A stretch of DNA of 64,000 nt from Rubrivivax sp. Its GTDB lineage: Bacteria > Pseudomonadota > Gammaproteobacteria > Burkholderiales > Burkholderiaceae_C. Within the stretch, counting starts at the first letter, position 1. Each line of letters begins with the position of its first letter. The translations under genes and the position numbers were made by a program. The stretch covers positions 1 to 64,000 of the forward strand of contig JAJTDE010000004.1 of the NCBI GenBank assembly GCA_021298085.1, written 5' to 3'. This document shows, piece by piece, positions 38,308 through 46,374 of this stretch. The notes below the pieces were generated by a model. It had not been told where the DNA came from and ran no database searches. It was given only the letters and a program-made list of their open reading frames with translations.

Positions 38308-39063
38308 ATGAAGGTACTGGTGCCCGTCAAGCGGGTCGTCGACTACAACGTCAAGGTGCGCGTCAAGAGTGACGGTACCGGCGTTGACCTGGCCAACGTC
38401 AAGATGAGCATGAACCCCTTCGACGAGATTGCCGTCGAAGAGGCCGTGCGGCTGAAGGAGAAGGGCGCCGCCACCGAAATCATCGCGGTCTCGTGTGGCG
38501 TCACCCAGTGCCAGGAGACGCTGCGCACGGCCATGGCCATCGGGGCTGACCGCGCCATCCTGGTCGATATCCCCGCCGATGTCGAGCTGCAGCCACTGGC
38601 CGTCGCCAAGCTGCTGAAGGCACTGGTCGACAAGGAGCAGCCCGGCCTGGTGATCCTCGGCAAGCAGGCCATCGATGATGACTGCAACCAGACCGGCCAG
38701 ATGCTCGCTGCCCTGGCCGGCTTGGCGCAGGCCACGTTTGCCAGCAAGGTCGAGGTCGCCGATGGCGCCGCGTCCGTCACCCGCGAGATTGATGGCGGCC
38801 TGGAGACGGTCAAGCTGGGGCTGCCCGCGGTCATCACGACCGACCTGCGCCTGAACGAGCCACGTTATGTGACGCTGCCGAACATCATGAAGGCCAAGAA
38901 GAAGCCGCTGGACATCGTCAAGCCGGCTGATCTGGGCGTGGATGTCAGCCCGCGCATCAAGACCCTGCGCGTGGCCGAGCCGGCCAAGCGCGGTGCCGGG
39001 CAGAAGGTGGCCGACGTGGCCACGCTGGTGAACAAGCTGAAGAACGAAGCGAAGGTGATCTGA
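38308..39063 (+). CDS. etfB: Electron transfer flavoprotein subunit beta
   Basis: A 251-residue AMP-binding subunit of ETF, which accepts electrons from acyl-CoA dehydrogenases and passes them to ETF-ubiquinone oxidoreductase. It begins [20 protein letters not shown] and has the ETF-beta signature around [11 protein letters not shown] and the recognition-loop segment [32 protein letters not shown] (about 170-198, containing the conserved Leu that docks into dehydrogenases). It is 2 bases from etfA, an obligatory partner. Confidence 0.96.
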   Translation: MKVLVPVKRVVDYNVKVRVKSDGTGVDLANVKMSMNPFDEIAVEEAVRLKEKGAATEIIAVSCGVTQCQETLRTAMAIGADRAILVDIPADVELQPLAVAKLLKALVDKEQPGLVILGKQAIDDDCNQTGQMLAALAGLAQATFASKVEVADGAASVTREIDGGLETVKLGLPAVITTDLRLNEPRYVTLPNIMKAKKKPLDIVKPADLGVDVSPRIKTLRVAEPAKRGAGQKVADVATLVNKLKNEAKVI

Positions 39064-39065
39064 CC

Positions 39066-39995
39066 ATGGCCGCACTTGTCATTGCCGAACACGACAACCA
39101 CAGCCTGAAGGGCGCCACGCTGAATACCGTCACCGCAGCCGCGGCCTGCGGTGGCGAGGTGCATGTCCTGGTGGCCGGCGCCGGCTGTGCCGCCGTGGCC
39201 CAGGCGGCCGCCCAGGTGGCCGGGGTGTCCAAGGTGCTGCATGCCGACGATGCGTCGCTGGCACACGGCCTGGCCGAGAACCTCGCCGCGCAGGTGCTGG
39301 CGCTGGCCAGCGGCTACAGCCACATCCTGTTCCCCGCCACGGCCAGTGGCAAGAACGCCGCACCCCGTGTCGCGGCCCTGCTGGACGTGGCGCAGATCAG
39401 CGACGCCACCAAGGTGATCAGCCCCGACACCTTCGAGCGCCCCATCTACGCCGGCAACGCCATCGCCACCGTGCAGAGCAGCGACGCCGTCAAGGTCATC
39501 ACTGTGCGCACCACGGGTTTTGATGCCGCCGCTGCCGGTGGCAGCGCAGCCATCGAGATCGTCGCGGCCGTGGCCGACAGCGGCAAGAGCCAGTGGGTGG
39601 GCAGCGAGATCGCCGCCAACGACCGCCCCGAGCTGACGGCGGCCAAGATCATCGTCAGCGGTGGCCGCGCGATGGGCAGCAACGACAAGTTCATGGAAGT
39701 GCTGACGCCCCTGGCCGACAAGCTGGGCGCTGCCCTGGGCGCCAGCCGCGCCGCGGTGGACGCCGGTTATGCCCCGAACGATTGGCAGGTGGGCCAGACG
39801 GGCAAGATCGTCGCCCCGCAGCTGTATGTGGCCTGTGGCATCAGCGGTGCCATCCAGCACCTGGCCGGCATGAAGGACAGCAAGGTCATCGTGGCCATCA
39901 ACAAGGACCCCGAGGCCCCGATCTTCAGCGTGGCCGACTACGGCCTCGAGGCCGATTTGTTCACGGCGGTGCCCGAGCTGGTGCGCAGCCTCTGA
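39066..39995 (+). CDS. etfA: Electron transfer flavoprotein subunit alpha
   Basis: A 309-residue FAD-binding subunit of ETF. The C-terminal FAD domain shows [11 protein letters not shown], the [23 protein letters not shown] stretch (about 220-242) and the signature [24 protein letters not shown] block. Co-transcribed with etfB. A terminator hairpin follows its stop, so the acyl-CoA dehydrogenase gene downstream may be only partly read through. Confidence 0.96.
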   Translation: MAALVIAEHDNHSLKGATLNTVTAAAACGGEVHVLVAGAGCAAVAQAAAQVAGVSKVLHADDASLAHGLAENLAAQVLALASGYSHILFPATASGKNAAPRVAALLDVAQISDATKVISPDTFERPIYAGNAIATVQSSDAVKVITVRTTGFDAAAAGGSAAIEIVAAVADSGKSQWVGSEIAANDRPELTAAKIIVSGGRAMGSNDKFMEVLTPLADKLGAALGASRAAVDAGYAPNDWQVGQTGKIVAPQLYVACGISGAIQHLAGMKDSKVIVAINKDPEAPIFSVADYGLEADLFTAVPELVRSL

Positions 39996-40008
39996 CGTGC
40001 TGACCGAC

Positions 40009-40045
40009 GAGGCGCCGGGCCCCCTGGCGCCTCCTTTCCTTTTTT
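40009..40045 (+). terminator. Rho-independent terminator after etfA
   Basis: GAGGCGCC (40009-40016) and GGCGCCTC (40026-40033) form an 8-bp stem with a 9-base loop, followed by CTTTCCTTTTTTC. It stands between etfA and the acyl-CoA dehydrogenase gene, so it should attenuate read-through. Confidence 0.8.
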
Positions 40046-40088
40046 CAATGGATGCTGGGCGGCCTCGCGGCCCTGTGGAGCTTCGACC

Positions 40089-41864
40089 ATGACCTACCGT
40101 GCGCCTGTGAAGGACATGCTGTTTGTGATGAAGGAACTGGCCGGCATCGACGCCGTGGCCCAGTTGCCGGGGCATGAGGATGCTGGCTACGAGACAGCCG
40201 CCGCGGTGCTGGAAGAGTGCGCGCGGTTCACCGAAGACGTCGTGGCACCCCTGAACTGGGAAGGCGACAAGAACCCGTCGTACTTCAGGGATGGGCAGGT
40301 GTTCACCACGCCGGGTTTCAAGGAAGCCTTCAAGCGCTACGCCGAAGGGGGCTGGCAGGGGCTGCAGCACCCAGCCGACTTTGGCGGCCAGGGCCTGCCC
40401 AAGCTGATTCACTCCGCCTGCAGCGAAATGGTCAACAGCGCCAACATGAGTTTTGCGCTGTGCCCGCTGCTGACCGACGGCGCCGTGGAGGCGCTGCTGA
40501 CGGCCGGCACCGAGGACCAGCAGCAGACCTACATCCCCAAGATGCTCGACGGCACCTGGACAGGGTCGATGAACCTGACCGAACCGCAGGCAGGTTCTGA
40601 CCTGAGCCTGGTGCGCACCCGCGCCGAGCCGCAGCCCGACGGCACCTACCGCCTGTTTGGCACCAAGATCTTCATCACCTACGGTGAACACGACATGGCC
40701 GAGAACATCGTCCACCTCGTGCTGGCCCGGGTGATCGGCGCGCCTGAAGGCGTCAAGGGCATCTCGCTGTTCATCTGCCCGAAGGTGCTGGCAGACGGCA
40801 CCCGCAACGACGTCCACTGCGTCAGCATCGAACACAAGATGGGCATCAAGGCCAGCCCCACCGCCGTGCTGCAGTACGGCGACAACGGCGGTGCGGTGGC
40901 CACACTCATCGGCCAGGAAAACCGCGGCCTCGAGTACATGTTCATCATGATGAACGCCGCCCGCTACGGCGTGGGCATCCAGGGCATCGGGCTGGCCGAG
41001 CGGGCGTACCAGAAGGCCGTGGGTTATGCCCGGGACCGCGTCCAGAGCCGGCCGGTGGACGGCAGCCTGAACAAGGCCGCGCCCATCATCCACCACCCCG
41101 ATGTGCGGCGCATGCTGATGACCATGCGTGCCTGGACCGAGGGTTGCCGCGCGATGGCCTACGTGGGCGCATCGGCCTTCGACGCCGCCCACCAGCACCC
41201 TGACGCCGAGGTGCGCGCGCAGAACCAGGCCTTCTACGAGTTCCTGGTGCCGCTGATCAAGGGCCTGTCCACCGAGATGAGCCTGGAGGTGGCCAGCCTG
41301 GGTGTGCAGGTGCACGGCGGCATGGGCTTCATCGAGGAAACGGGCGCGGCGCAGCACCTGCGCGACGCCAAGATCCTGACCATCTACGAAGGCACCACCG
41401 CCATCCAGGCCAATGACCTCGTCGGCCGCAAGACGGCCCGCGACGGCGGCCGCACGGCCCAGGCCATCGCGGCGCAGATCGAGGCCACCGAAGGTGAACT
41501 CAAGGCCCGCCCCAGTGCGGCCTGCCAGGCACTGGCCGCTCGCCTGGCCGCGGCCCGCAAGGCCTGGCTGGACAGCGTGTCCTTTGTGGTGGGGCAGAGC
41601 AAGGGCAGCCCCAACGCCGTCTTTGCCGGCAGCGTGCCTTACCTGATGCTCAGCGGCACCGTGGTGGCCGGCTGGCAGATGGCGCGTGCGCTCATCAAGG
41701 CCGAAGACGCGCTGGCGCGTGGCGAGGACGCTGATTTCATGCGCGCCAAGATCACCACCGCGCGTTTCTTCGCAGACCACATCCTGGTGCGTGCCGTGTC
41801 CTGGCGCGACAGCATCGTCGACGGCGCCGACAGCGTCACTGAACTGGCCCTGGAGGCTTTCTGA
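40089..41864 (+). CDS. Acyl-CoA dehydrogenase (long form with C-terminal domain)
   Basis: A 591-residue FAD enzyme introducing the first double bond in fatty acyl-CoA beta-oxidation, passing electrons to ETF encoded next door. It has the N-terminal dehydrogenase domains with MNLTEPQAGSDLSLVRTRAE (about 160-180), the catalytic Glu434 in IYEGTTAIQANDLVGRK, and an extra C-terminal helical domain of about 140 residues seen in the 590-600 residue class. Chain-length preference is unknown. The next gene starts within its stop codon (TGATG). Confidence 0.92.
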   Translation: MTYRAPVKDMLFVMKELAGIDAVAQLPGHEDAGYETAAAVLEECARFTEDVVAPLNWEGDKNPSYFRDGQVFTTPGFKEAFKRYAEGGWQGLQHPADFGGQGLPKLIHSACSEMVNSANMSFALCPLLTDGAVEALLTAGTEDQQQTYIPKMLDGTWTGSMNLTEPQAGSDLSLVRTRAEPQPDGTYRLFGTKIFITYGEHDMAENIVHLVLARVIGAPEGVKGISLFICPKVLADGTRNDVHCVSIEHKMGIKASPTAVLQYGDNGGAVATLIGQENRGLEYMFIMMNAARYGVGIQGIGLAERAYQKAVGYARDRVQSRPVDGSLNKAAPIIHHPDVRRMLMTMRAWTEGCRAMAYVGASAFDAAHQHPDAEVRAQNQAFYEFLVPLIKGLSTEMSLEVASLGVQVHGGMGFIEETGAAQHLRDAKILTIYEGTTAIQANDLVGRKTARDGGRTAQAIAAQIEATEGELKARPSAACQALAARLAAARKAWLDSVSFVVGQSKGSPNAVFAGSVPYLMLSGTVVAGWQMARALIKAEDALARGEDADFMRAKITTARFFADHILVRAVSWRDSIVDGADSVTELALEAF

Positions 41865-42817
41865 TGGCTCTCACCCCTCACTTCAACCGTGTGCGCCTGC
41901 CGGTCATCGGCTCGCCGCTGTTCATCATCAGCAACCCCAAGCTGGTCATCGCCCAGTGCCAGGCCGGCATCGTCGGCTCCATGCCCGCGCTGAATGCCCG
42001 CCCGGCGTCGCAGGTTGACGAATGGCTGCACGAGATCACCGAGACCCTGGCCGCCTACGACCGCGCCCACCCCGAGGCACCCAGCGCCCCGTACGCCATC
42101 AACCAGATCGTGCACAAGACGAACGACCGTCTGGAGCACGACATGCAGGTCTGCGCCAAGTACAAGGTGCCCATCATCATCACCTCGCTGGGCGCCCGCA
42201 CCGACATCAACGAGGCCGTGCACACCTGGGGCGGAGTGGTGCTGCACGACATCATCAACAACGCCTTTGCCCACAAGGCGATCGAGAAGGGCGCCGATGG
42301 CCTGATCGCCGTGGCCGCCGGTGCGGGTGGCCATGCGGGCACCAAGAGCCCCTTTGCGCTGATCCAGGAGATCCGCGAGTGGTTCAACGGCCCGCTGGCG
42401 CTGAGCGGCTCGATCGCCACCGGCGGCGCGGTGCTGGCGGCCCAGGCGATGGGTGCTGACCTCGCCTACATCGGCTCGGCCTTCATCGCCACCGAAGAGG
42501 CGCGCGCGTCAGACGACTACAAGCAGTGCATCGTCGATTCCAACAGCGATGACATCGTCTATTCCAATCTGTTCACCGGTGTGCATGGCAACTACCTGAA
42601 GCCCAGCATCCGCAATGCGGGCATGGACCCTGACCACCTGCCCGAGAGTGACCCGAGCAAGATGAACTTTGGCGGCGCCGATGGTGCCAAGAAGGCCTGG
42701 AAGGACATCTGGGGCTGTGGCCAGGGCATCTCGGCCGTCAAGGCGGTGGTGCCGGCCGCCGAGATGGTGGCGCGCCTCAACCGTGAATACCAGGCCGCCA
42801 AGGCAGCCCTGGGCTGA
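41864..42817 (+). CDS. Nitronate monooxygenase/2-nitropropane dioxygenase family flavoprotein
   Basis: A 317-residue FMN-dependent TIM-barrel protein of the nitronate monooxygenase (NPD) family. The phosphate-binding segments AAGAGGHAGTKSPFALIQE (about 147-165) and GSIATGGAVLAAQAMGADLAYIGSAF (about 183-209, given here in part) are clear. Such enzymes detoxify propionate 3-nitronate, but some relatives are trans-2-enoyl-ACP reductases or have unknown roles. Its coupled start inside the acyl-CoA dehydrogenase stop codon suggests a function in acyl-CoA or flavin chemistry rather than nitronate defence. Confidence 0.85.
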   Translation: MALTPHFNRVRLPVIGSPLFIISNPKLVIAQCQAGIVGSMPALNARPASQVDEWLHEITETLAAYDRAHPEAPSAPYAINQIVHKTNDRLEHDMQVCAKYKVPIIITSLGARTDINEAVHTWGGVVLHDIINNAFAHKAIEKGADGLIAVAAGAGGHAGTKSPFALIQEIREWFNGPLALSGSIATGGAVLAAQAMGADLAYIGSAFIATEEARASDDYKQCIVDSNSDDIVYSNLFTGVHGNYLKPSIRNAGMDPDHLPESDPSKMNFGGADGAKKAWKDIWGCGQGISAVKAVVPAAEMVARLNREYQAAKAALG

Positions 42818-42834
42818 GCTGCCACTGTCCCTGC

Positions 42835-42859
42835 GCTGACCCTGCCGCGCGGGGTCAGC
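42835..42859. terminator. Hairpin between convergent NPD-family and RhlE-like genes
   Basis: GCTGACCC (42835-42842) and GGGTCAGC (42852-42859) form an 8-bp stem with a 9-base GC-rich loop. It overlaps the stop codon of the minus-strand helicase gene. No T-run follows, but it can mark the end of both converging transcripts. Confidence 0.5.
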
Positions 42860-44243
42860 CCCGCCCGCCCTGGCGGGCGGCCGCCTCCCGCAGCTTGTCC
42901 TTGCGGCTCTTGCGAGCCCCCTTGATGCCGCCCGCAGCCCTTTCGGGTGCAACTGCCTCAGCGGTTTCCGCAGCGTCACTGGCCGCCACCGGCCGGGGCT
43001 CGAAGCCCTGGCACTGTTCACGGGGCACCCGCCGGCCCTGGCGCTTTTCGATCAACCGGAAGTGGGCTTCGGTGCTGCTGCTGACAAAGCTGATGGCCAC
43101 ACCATGGCTGCCGGCGCGCGCGGTGCGTCCGATGCGGTGGGTGTAGTCAACGGCCGAGCGCGGCAGGTCGTAGTTCACCACCGCCGGCAAGCCTGCGATG
43201 TGCAGGCCGCGCGCGGCCATGTCGGTGGCCAGCAGCACCTGAATCGCGCCCGCGCCGAAGGCCGCCAGGGTGTCGGTGCGCGCGCCTTGGCTCATGTCGC
43301 CATGAAACGCAGCGGCCGACACACCCGCCCGCCGCAATTTTTCGGCGACGTGTTCGCAGCCGTGGCGCGTTGCTGCAAACACCAGCACCCGAGGCCACGC
43401 CTCCTGCCGCACCAGGTGCCGCAGCAGCGCGGTGCGCCGGTCGGTATCCACCACGATGGCCCGCTGTTCGATGCGGGGCGTGCCTGCGAGACCAGCGGCC
43501 GCGCGCCCACGCGCGTCGCTTGCTGTGCTGCCGTCGGGTGAGGTGTCCACCGGGTCAGCCAGGTCGATGCGCACGGCCTGGTGCAGCCAGGTGGCCGCCA
43601 GGGCGTCCACCGCGGCCGGGAAGGTGGCCGAAAAGAACAAGGTCTGGCGCCGGGCCGGCAGCAGTGACTTCACCTGGGCCAGCTCGTCGGCAAAACCTTC
43701 GTCCAGCAGGCGGTCGGCCTCGTCCAGCACCAGCAGCTGCACCTGGCCCAGCTTCACGGCGTTGCGCTCGGCGAGGTCCAGCAGCCGGCCGGGTGTGGCC
43801 ACCAGCACGTCGGCCGCGCCGCGCAGGCTCAGCATCTGCGGGTTGATGGACACCCCCCCGAAGACTGCCACCACCTTGATCGGGCTGCGCAACCCGCGCG
43901 ACAGTGACTGCAGGGCATCGGCCACCTGCAGCGCCAGCTCGCGCGTGGGCACCACCACCAGGGCGTGTGTCTGCCGTTGGCCAGGCAGGCGCCACTGAAT
44001 GATCCGGTGCAGCAGGGCCAGCCCATAGGCGCCCGTCTTGCCCGAGCCCGTGCTGGCCAGGCCCAGGACATCCTGCCCTTTCAGCGCCGGCGGAATGGCC
44101 GCCGCCTGGATCGGCGTGGGCCAACGAAAGCCGAGGTCAGTGGCGGTGTGCACGAGCGCGCTGGCCAGGCCCAGCGCGGCGAATGAGGTGGGCGTGCTGG
44201 CGTCTGACATTGGCGACGGCTGCGCAGGGGCGGGCAGGGGCAT
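42855..44243 (-). CDS. DEAD-box RNA helicase (RhlE-like)
   Basis: A 462-residue ATP-dependent RNA helicase. Q-motif FAALGLASALVHTATDLGFRWPTPIQ, Walker A ASTGSGKT, DEAD box VLDEADRLLDEGF, SAT (FSATFP) and the C-terminal helicase block YDLPRSAVDYTHRIGRTARAG are all visible. The basic tail (GARKSRKDKLREAAARQGGRG) fits RNA binding. ATG 44243 is preferred because AGAAGG stands 4 bases upstream; GTG 44270 overlaps the dbpA stop, and ATG 44210 is also possible. Likely role: ribosome assembly or RNA decay, in a run with dbpA. Confidence 0.88.
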   Translation of the reverse strand: MPLPAPAQPSPMSDASTPTSFAALGLASALVHTATDLGFRWPTPIQAAAIPPALKGQDVLGLASTGSGKTGAYGLALLHRIIQWRLPGQRQTHALVVVPTRELALQVADALQSLSRGLRSPIKVVAVFGGVSINPQMLSLRGAADVLVATPGRLLDLAERNAVKLGQVQLLVLDEADRLLDEGFADELAQVKSLLPARRQTLFFSATFPAAVDALAATWLHQAVRIDLADPVDTSPDGSTASDARGRAAAGLAGTPRIEQRAIVVDTDRRTALLRHLVRQEAWPRVLVFAATRHGCEHVAEKLRRAGVSAAAFHGDMSQGARTDTLAAFGAGAIQVLLATDMAARGLHIAGLPAVVNYDLPRSAVDYTHRIGRTARAGSHGVAISFVSSSTEAHFRLIEKRQGRRVPREQCQGFEPRPVAASDAAETAEAVAPERAAGGIKGARKSRKDKLREAAARQGGRG

Positions 44244-44266
44244 GACGCCTTCTGGATGGAGCGGGC

Positions 44267-45694
44267 TCACAGGCGCCTGACCTTGACCGAACGGCCTTTG
44301 ACCTTGCCGGCGTTCAGCCCGCGCAGGGCCTTGTCGGCCACTGATCGCTCCACGGCGACATAGGTGGAGAACTCGTTGACGCTGATCTTGCCGATGGCGC
44401 TGGCGGGCAGCCCCAGGTCCTTCGTGAGCGCACCCAGCACGTCACCGGCGCGGATCTTCTCCTTGCGGCCGCCGGCGATCTGCAGCGTCACCATGGCGGG
44501 GCGCAGCGGCTCGGCCCCGGCGGGGCTCACCAGGCTTGCCAGCGTGCACCACTCGCTCTCGCGGCCCTGCAGGGCCTCGATGCGGCCGATGCGCCCCATC
44601 TCGTCGGGGCTCACCAGGCTGAAGACCAGCCCGCTGGCACTCGCCCGGCCGGTGCGGCCGATGCGGTGGGTATGCACCTGGGCATCGGGTGAGATGTCCA
44701 CGTTGATGACCGCCGCCAGCTGCGCGATGTCCAGCCCACGGGCGGCCACGTCGGTGGCCACCAGCACGCTGCAGCTGCGGTTGCTGAACTGCACCAGCAC
44801 CTGGTCACGCTCGCGCTGGTCCAGGTCGCCGTGCAGTTCCATGGCCGACAGGCCCTCGGCCTGCAACACGGCCACGAGGTCGTGGCACTGCTGCTTGGTG
44901 TTGCAGAAGGCCAGGGTGCTTTCCGGTCGAAAGTGGTTCAGCAGCCGGCCCACCGCATGCAGACGCTGTTCCTCGGTGACCTCATAGCGGCGCTCGTGGA
45001 GCTGTTCAGCGGTGTGCTCTTCGGCCACCGTCACGGTGACTGGGTCTCGCAGCAGCCGGGCGGCGATGGCCGCCACGTTCTCCGGGTAGGTGGCTGAAAA
45101 CAGCAGCGTCTGGCGGCGCGAGCCGTCACCGCAGTGGCGGGCCATGGCGGCCAGGTCTTCGGCAAACCCCATGTCGAGCATGCGGTCGGCTTCGTCCAGC
45201 ACCCAGCAGGTCAGCCCCGACAGCGCCAGCGTCTGACGGTTCAGGTGGTCCAGCACCCGGCCTGGTGTGCCCACGACCACCTGCACACCGTGGGCCAGGC
45301 TGGCCGTCTGGCCGCGCAGCGGCACGCCACCGCACAGGGTCAGCACCTTGAGGTTGCCCTCGGCGCGGGCAAGACGACGCAGTTCCAGGGCCACCTGGTC
45401 GGCCAATTCGCGCGTGGGGCACAGCACCAGGCCCTGGGTGGCCAGGCTCGCCGAGTCCACCCGTGCCAGCAAGGGCAGGCCAAACGCGGCGGTCTTGCCA
45501 CTGCCCGTCTTGGCACGTGCGATCACGTCCTTGCCCGCCAGAGACAGCGGCAGGCTGCGGGCCTGGACGGGCGTCATGGACGTGTAGCCAAGGCTGTCGA
45601 GGTTGGCGAGTACCGCGCTCGGCAAGGGCAAGGTCGAGAACCTCGGGCCTGAGGGCTGGGCGGCAGGCGTGGGTTCGGCGCGGGGTGGTGACAT
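44267..45694 (-). CDS. dbpA: ATP-dependent RNA helicase DbpA
   Basis: A 475-residue DEAD-box helicase specific for 23S rRNA helix 92, acting in late 50S assembly. Motifs: ARAKTGSGKTAAF (Walker A), VLDEADRMLDMGF (DEAD), FSATYPEN (SAT), HRIGRTGRA. The C-terminal RNA-binding domain (VTLQIAGGRKEKIRAGDVLGAL onward, about 400-475, ending VKGRSVKVRRL) is the DbpA hallmark and sets it apart from RhlE. ATG 45694 places the conserved FSTLPLPSAVLANLDSLGYTSMTPVQ block near the N-terminus. The next gene is a second helicase. Confidence 0.93.
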   Translation of the reverse strand: MSPPRAEPTPAAQPSGPRFSTLPLPSAVLANLDSLGYTSMTPVQARSLPLSLAGKDVIARAKTGSGKTAAFGLPLLARVDSASLATQGLVLCPTRELADQVALELRRLARAEGNLKVLTLCGGVPLRGQTASLAHGVQVVVGTPGRVLDHLNRQTLALSGLTCWVLDEADRMLDMGFAEDLAAMARHCGDGSRRQTLLFSATYPENVAAIAARLLRDPVTVTVAEEHTAEQLHERRYEVTEEQRLHAVGRLLNHFRPESTLAFCNTKQQCHDLVAVLQAEGLSAMELHGDLDQRERDQVLVQFSNRSCSVLVATDVAARGLDIAQLAAVINVDISPDAQVHTHRIGRTGRASASGLVFSLVSPDEMGRIGRIEALQGRESEWCTLASLVSPAGAEPLRPAMVTLQIAGGRKEKIRAGDVLGALTKDLGLPASAIGKISVNEFSTYVAVERSVADKALRGLNAGKVKGRSVKVRRL

Positions 45695-45780
45695 GCCCCC
45701 ATTGTCGACGCCCGTCGGCCATGCCTTGCTGTCAGTGTGGTGGCCGCGCTGCCGCCCGCTGTGGCAGCGGTCTCTGAAGA

Positions 45781-46113
45781 TCAGTCCGGCAAGGGAAGGC
45801 TTGCGTCTGGCGATGCCGTGGCCGCTTGCCACTCCAGGCTGGCGTCGCAACCCTTGCCGGCTCCGATCCAGCGGGCTATCAGGCGCTGGGCAGAAGGTCC
45901 GCTGGCGGCGGCCTTCTTCAGCAGGCCGCAGTGGTACCGCTGCTCGGCTTCAGCCCATTCCAGCGCGACGCAGGCGCCACTGCGCCGACGGCTGATGACC
46001 ATGCCGATGGGGCAGGGCTCTGTCGCACAACACATCCCGCATCCATTGCAGGTTTCGCCCAGGGCTGGCTTGGCCGGCGCCTCGCGGGACAGGTGGATGA
46101 CCTGGGGTTTCAT
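45781..46113 (-). CDS. YkgJ-like cysteine-cluster protein
   Basis: A 110-residue protein with eight cysteines (22, 25, 28, 29, 34, 48, 62, 89). The cluster CNGCGMCCATEPCPIGM matches the YkgJ family, thought to bind zinc or an Fe-S cluster. No enzymatic role is established. It lies 86 bases upstream of dbpA on the same strand and divergent from sucA, so it may be the first gene of a ykgJ-dbpA-rhlE unit. Confidence 0.82.
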   Translation of the reverse strand: MKPQVIHLSREAPAKPALGETCNGCGMCCATEPCPIGMVISRRRSGACVALEWAEAEQRYHCGLLKKAAASGPSAQRLIARWIGAGKGCDASLEWQAATASPDASLPLPD

Positions 46114-46249
46114 CAGGCTGGAATCTGCCGGAAGACGACTTCGGCAGTCGGTTGATCAATGCCGGCGGCACCCTCCAGATGAACGTTTCATGTCAGGCGC
46201 CGGTGATAGAGTGGTCGGTGATTCAATAACTAAGGTAGTGGTCCTTCCA

Positions 46250-46374
46250 CGTCCCCTTGCTGGCTGAGGCAACAGCAAGGCGGGTCGCAATCCGCCTACC
46301 GGTGAAGCCGGGTCGCGGAAGGTTTCTGTTAACCCATCGAAGCCCTGGAAACCAGGGTGAAAGGTGAGCGAAAG
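46250..46374 (+). ncRNA. Structured sucA 5' leader (sucA RNA motif candidate)
   Basis: The leader contains consecutive hairpins: CCTTGCTG (46255-46262)/CAGCAAGG (46273-46280), GGCGG (46279-46283)/CCGCC (46292-46296), CCGG/GCCGG around 46299-46312, and CCCTGG (46343-46348)/CCAGGG (46352-46357) just before the ribosome site. Comparative genomics has described a conserved 'sucA RNA' in the 5' leaders of sucA in Burkholderiales. Position and hairpin-rich layout fit that motif. I could not run a covariance search. Likely a cis-regulator of translation; the ligand is unknown. Confidence 0.7.

Noticed and set aside
38865..41780. A 971-codon open frame antisense to etfA and the acyl-CoA dehydrogenase gene.
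   Set aside because: Same cause: long stop-free frames are expected opposite high-GC genes. Its low-complexity His/Gly/Ala-rich product matches no family.
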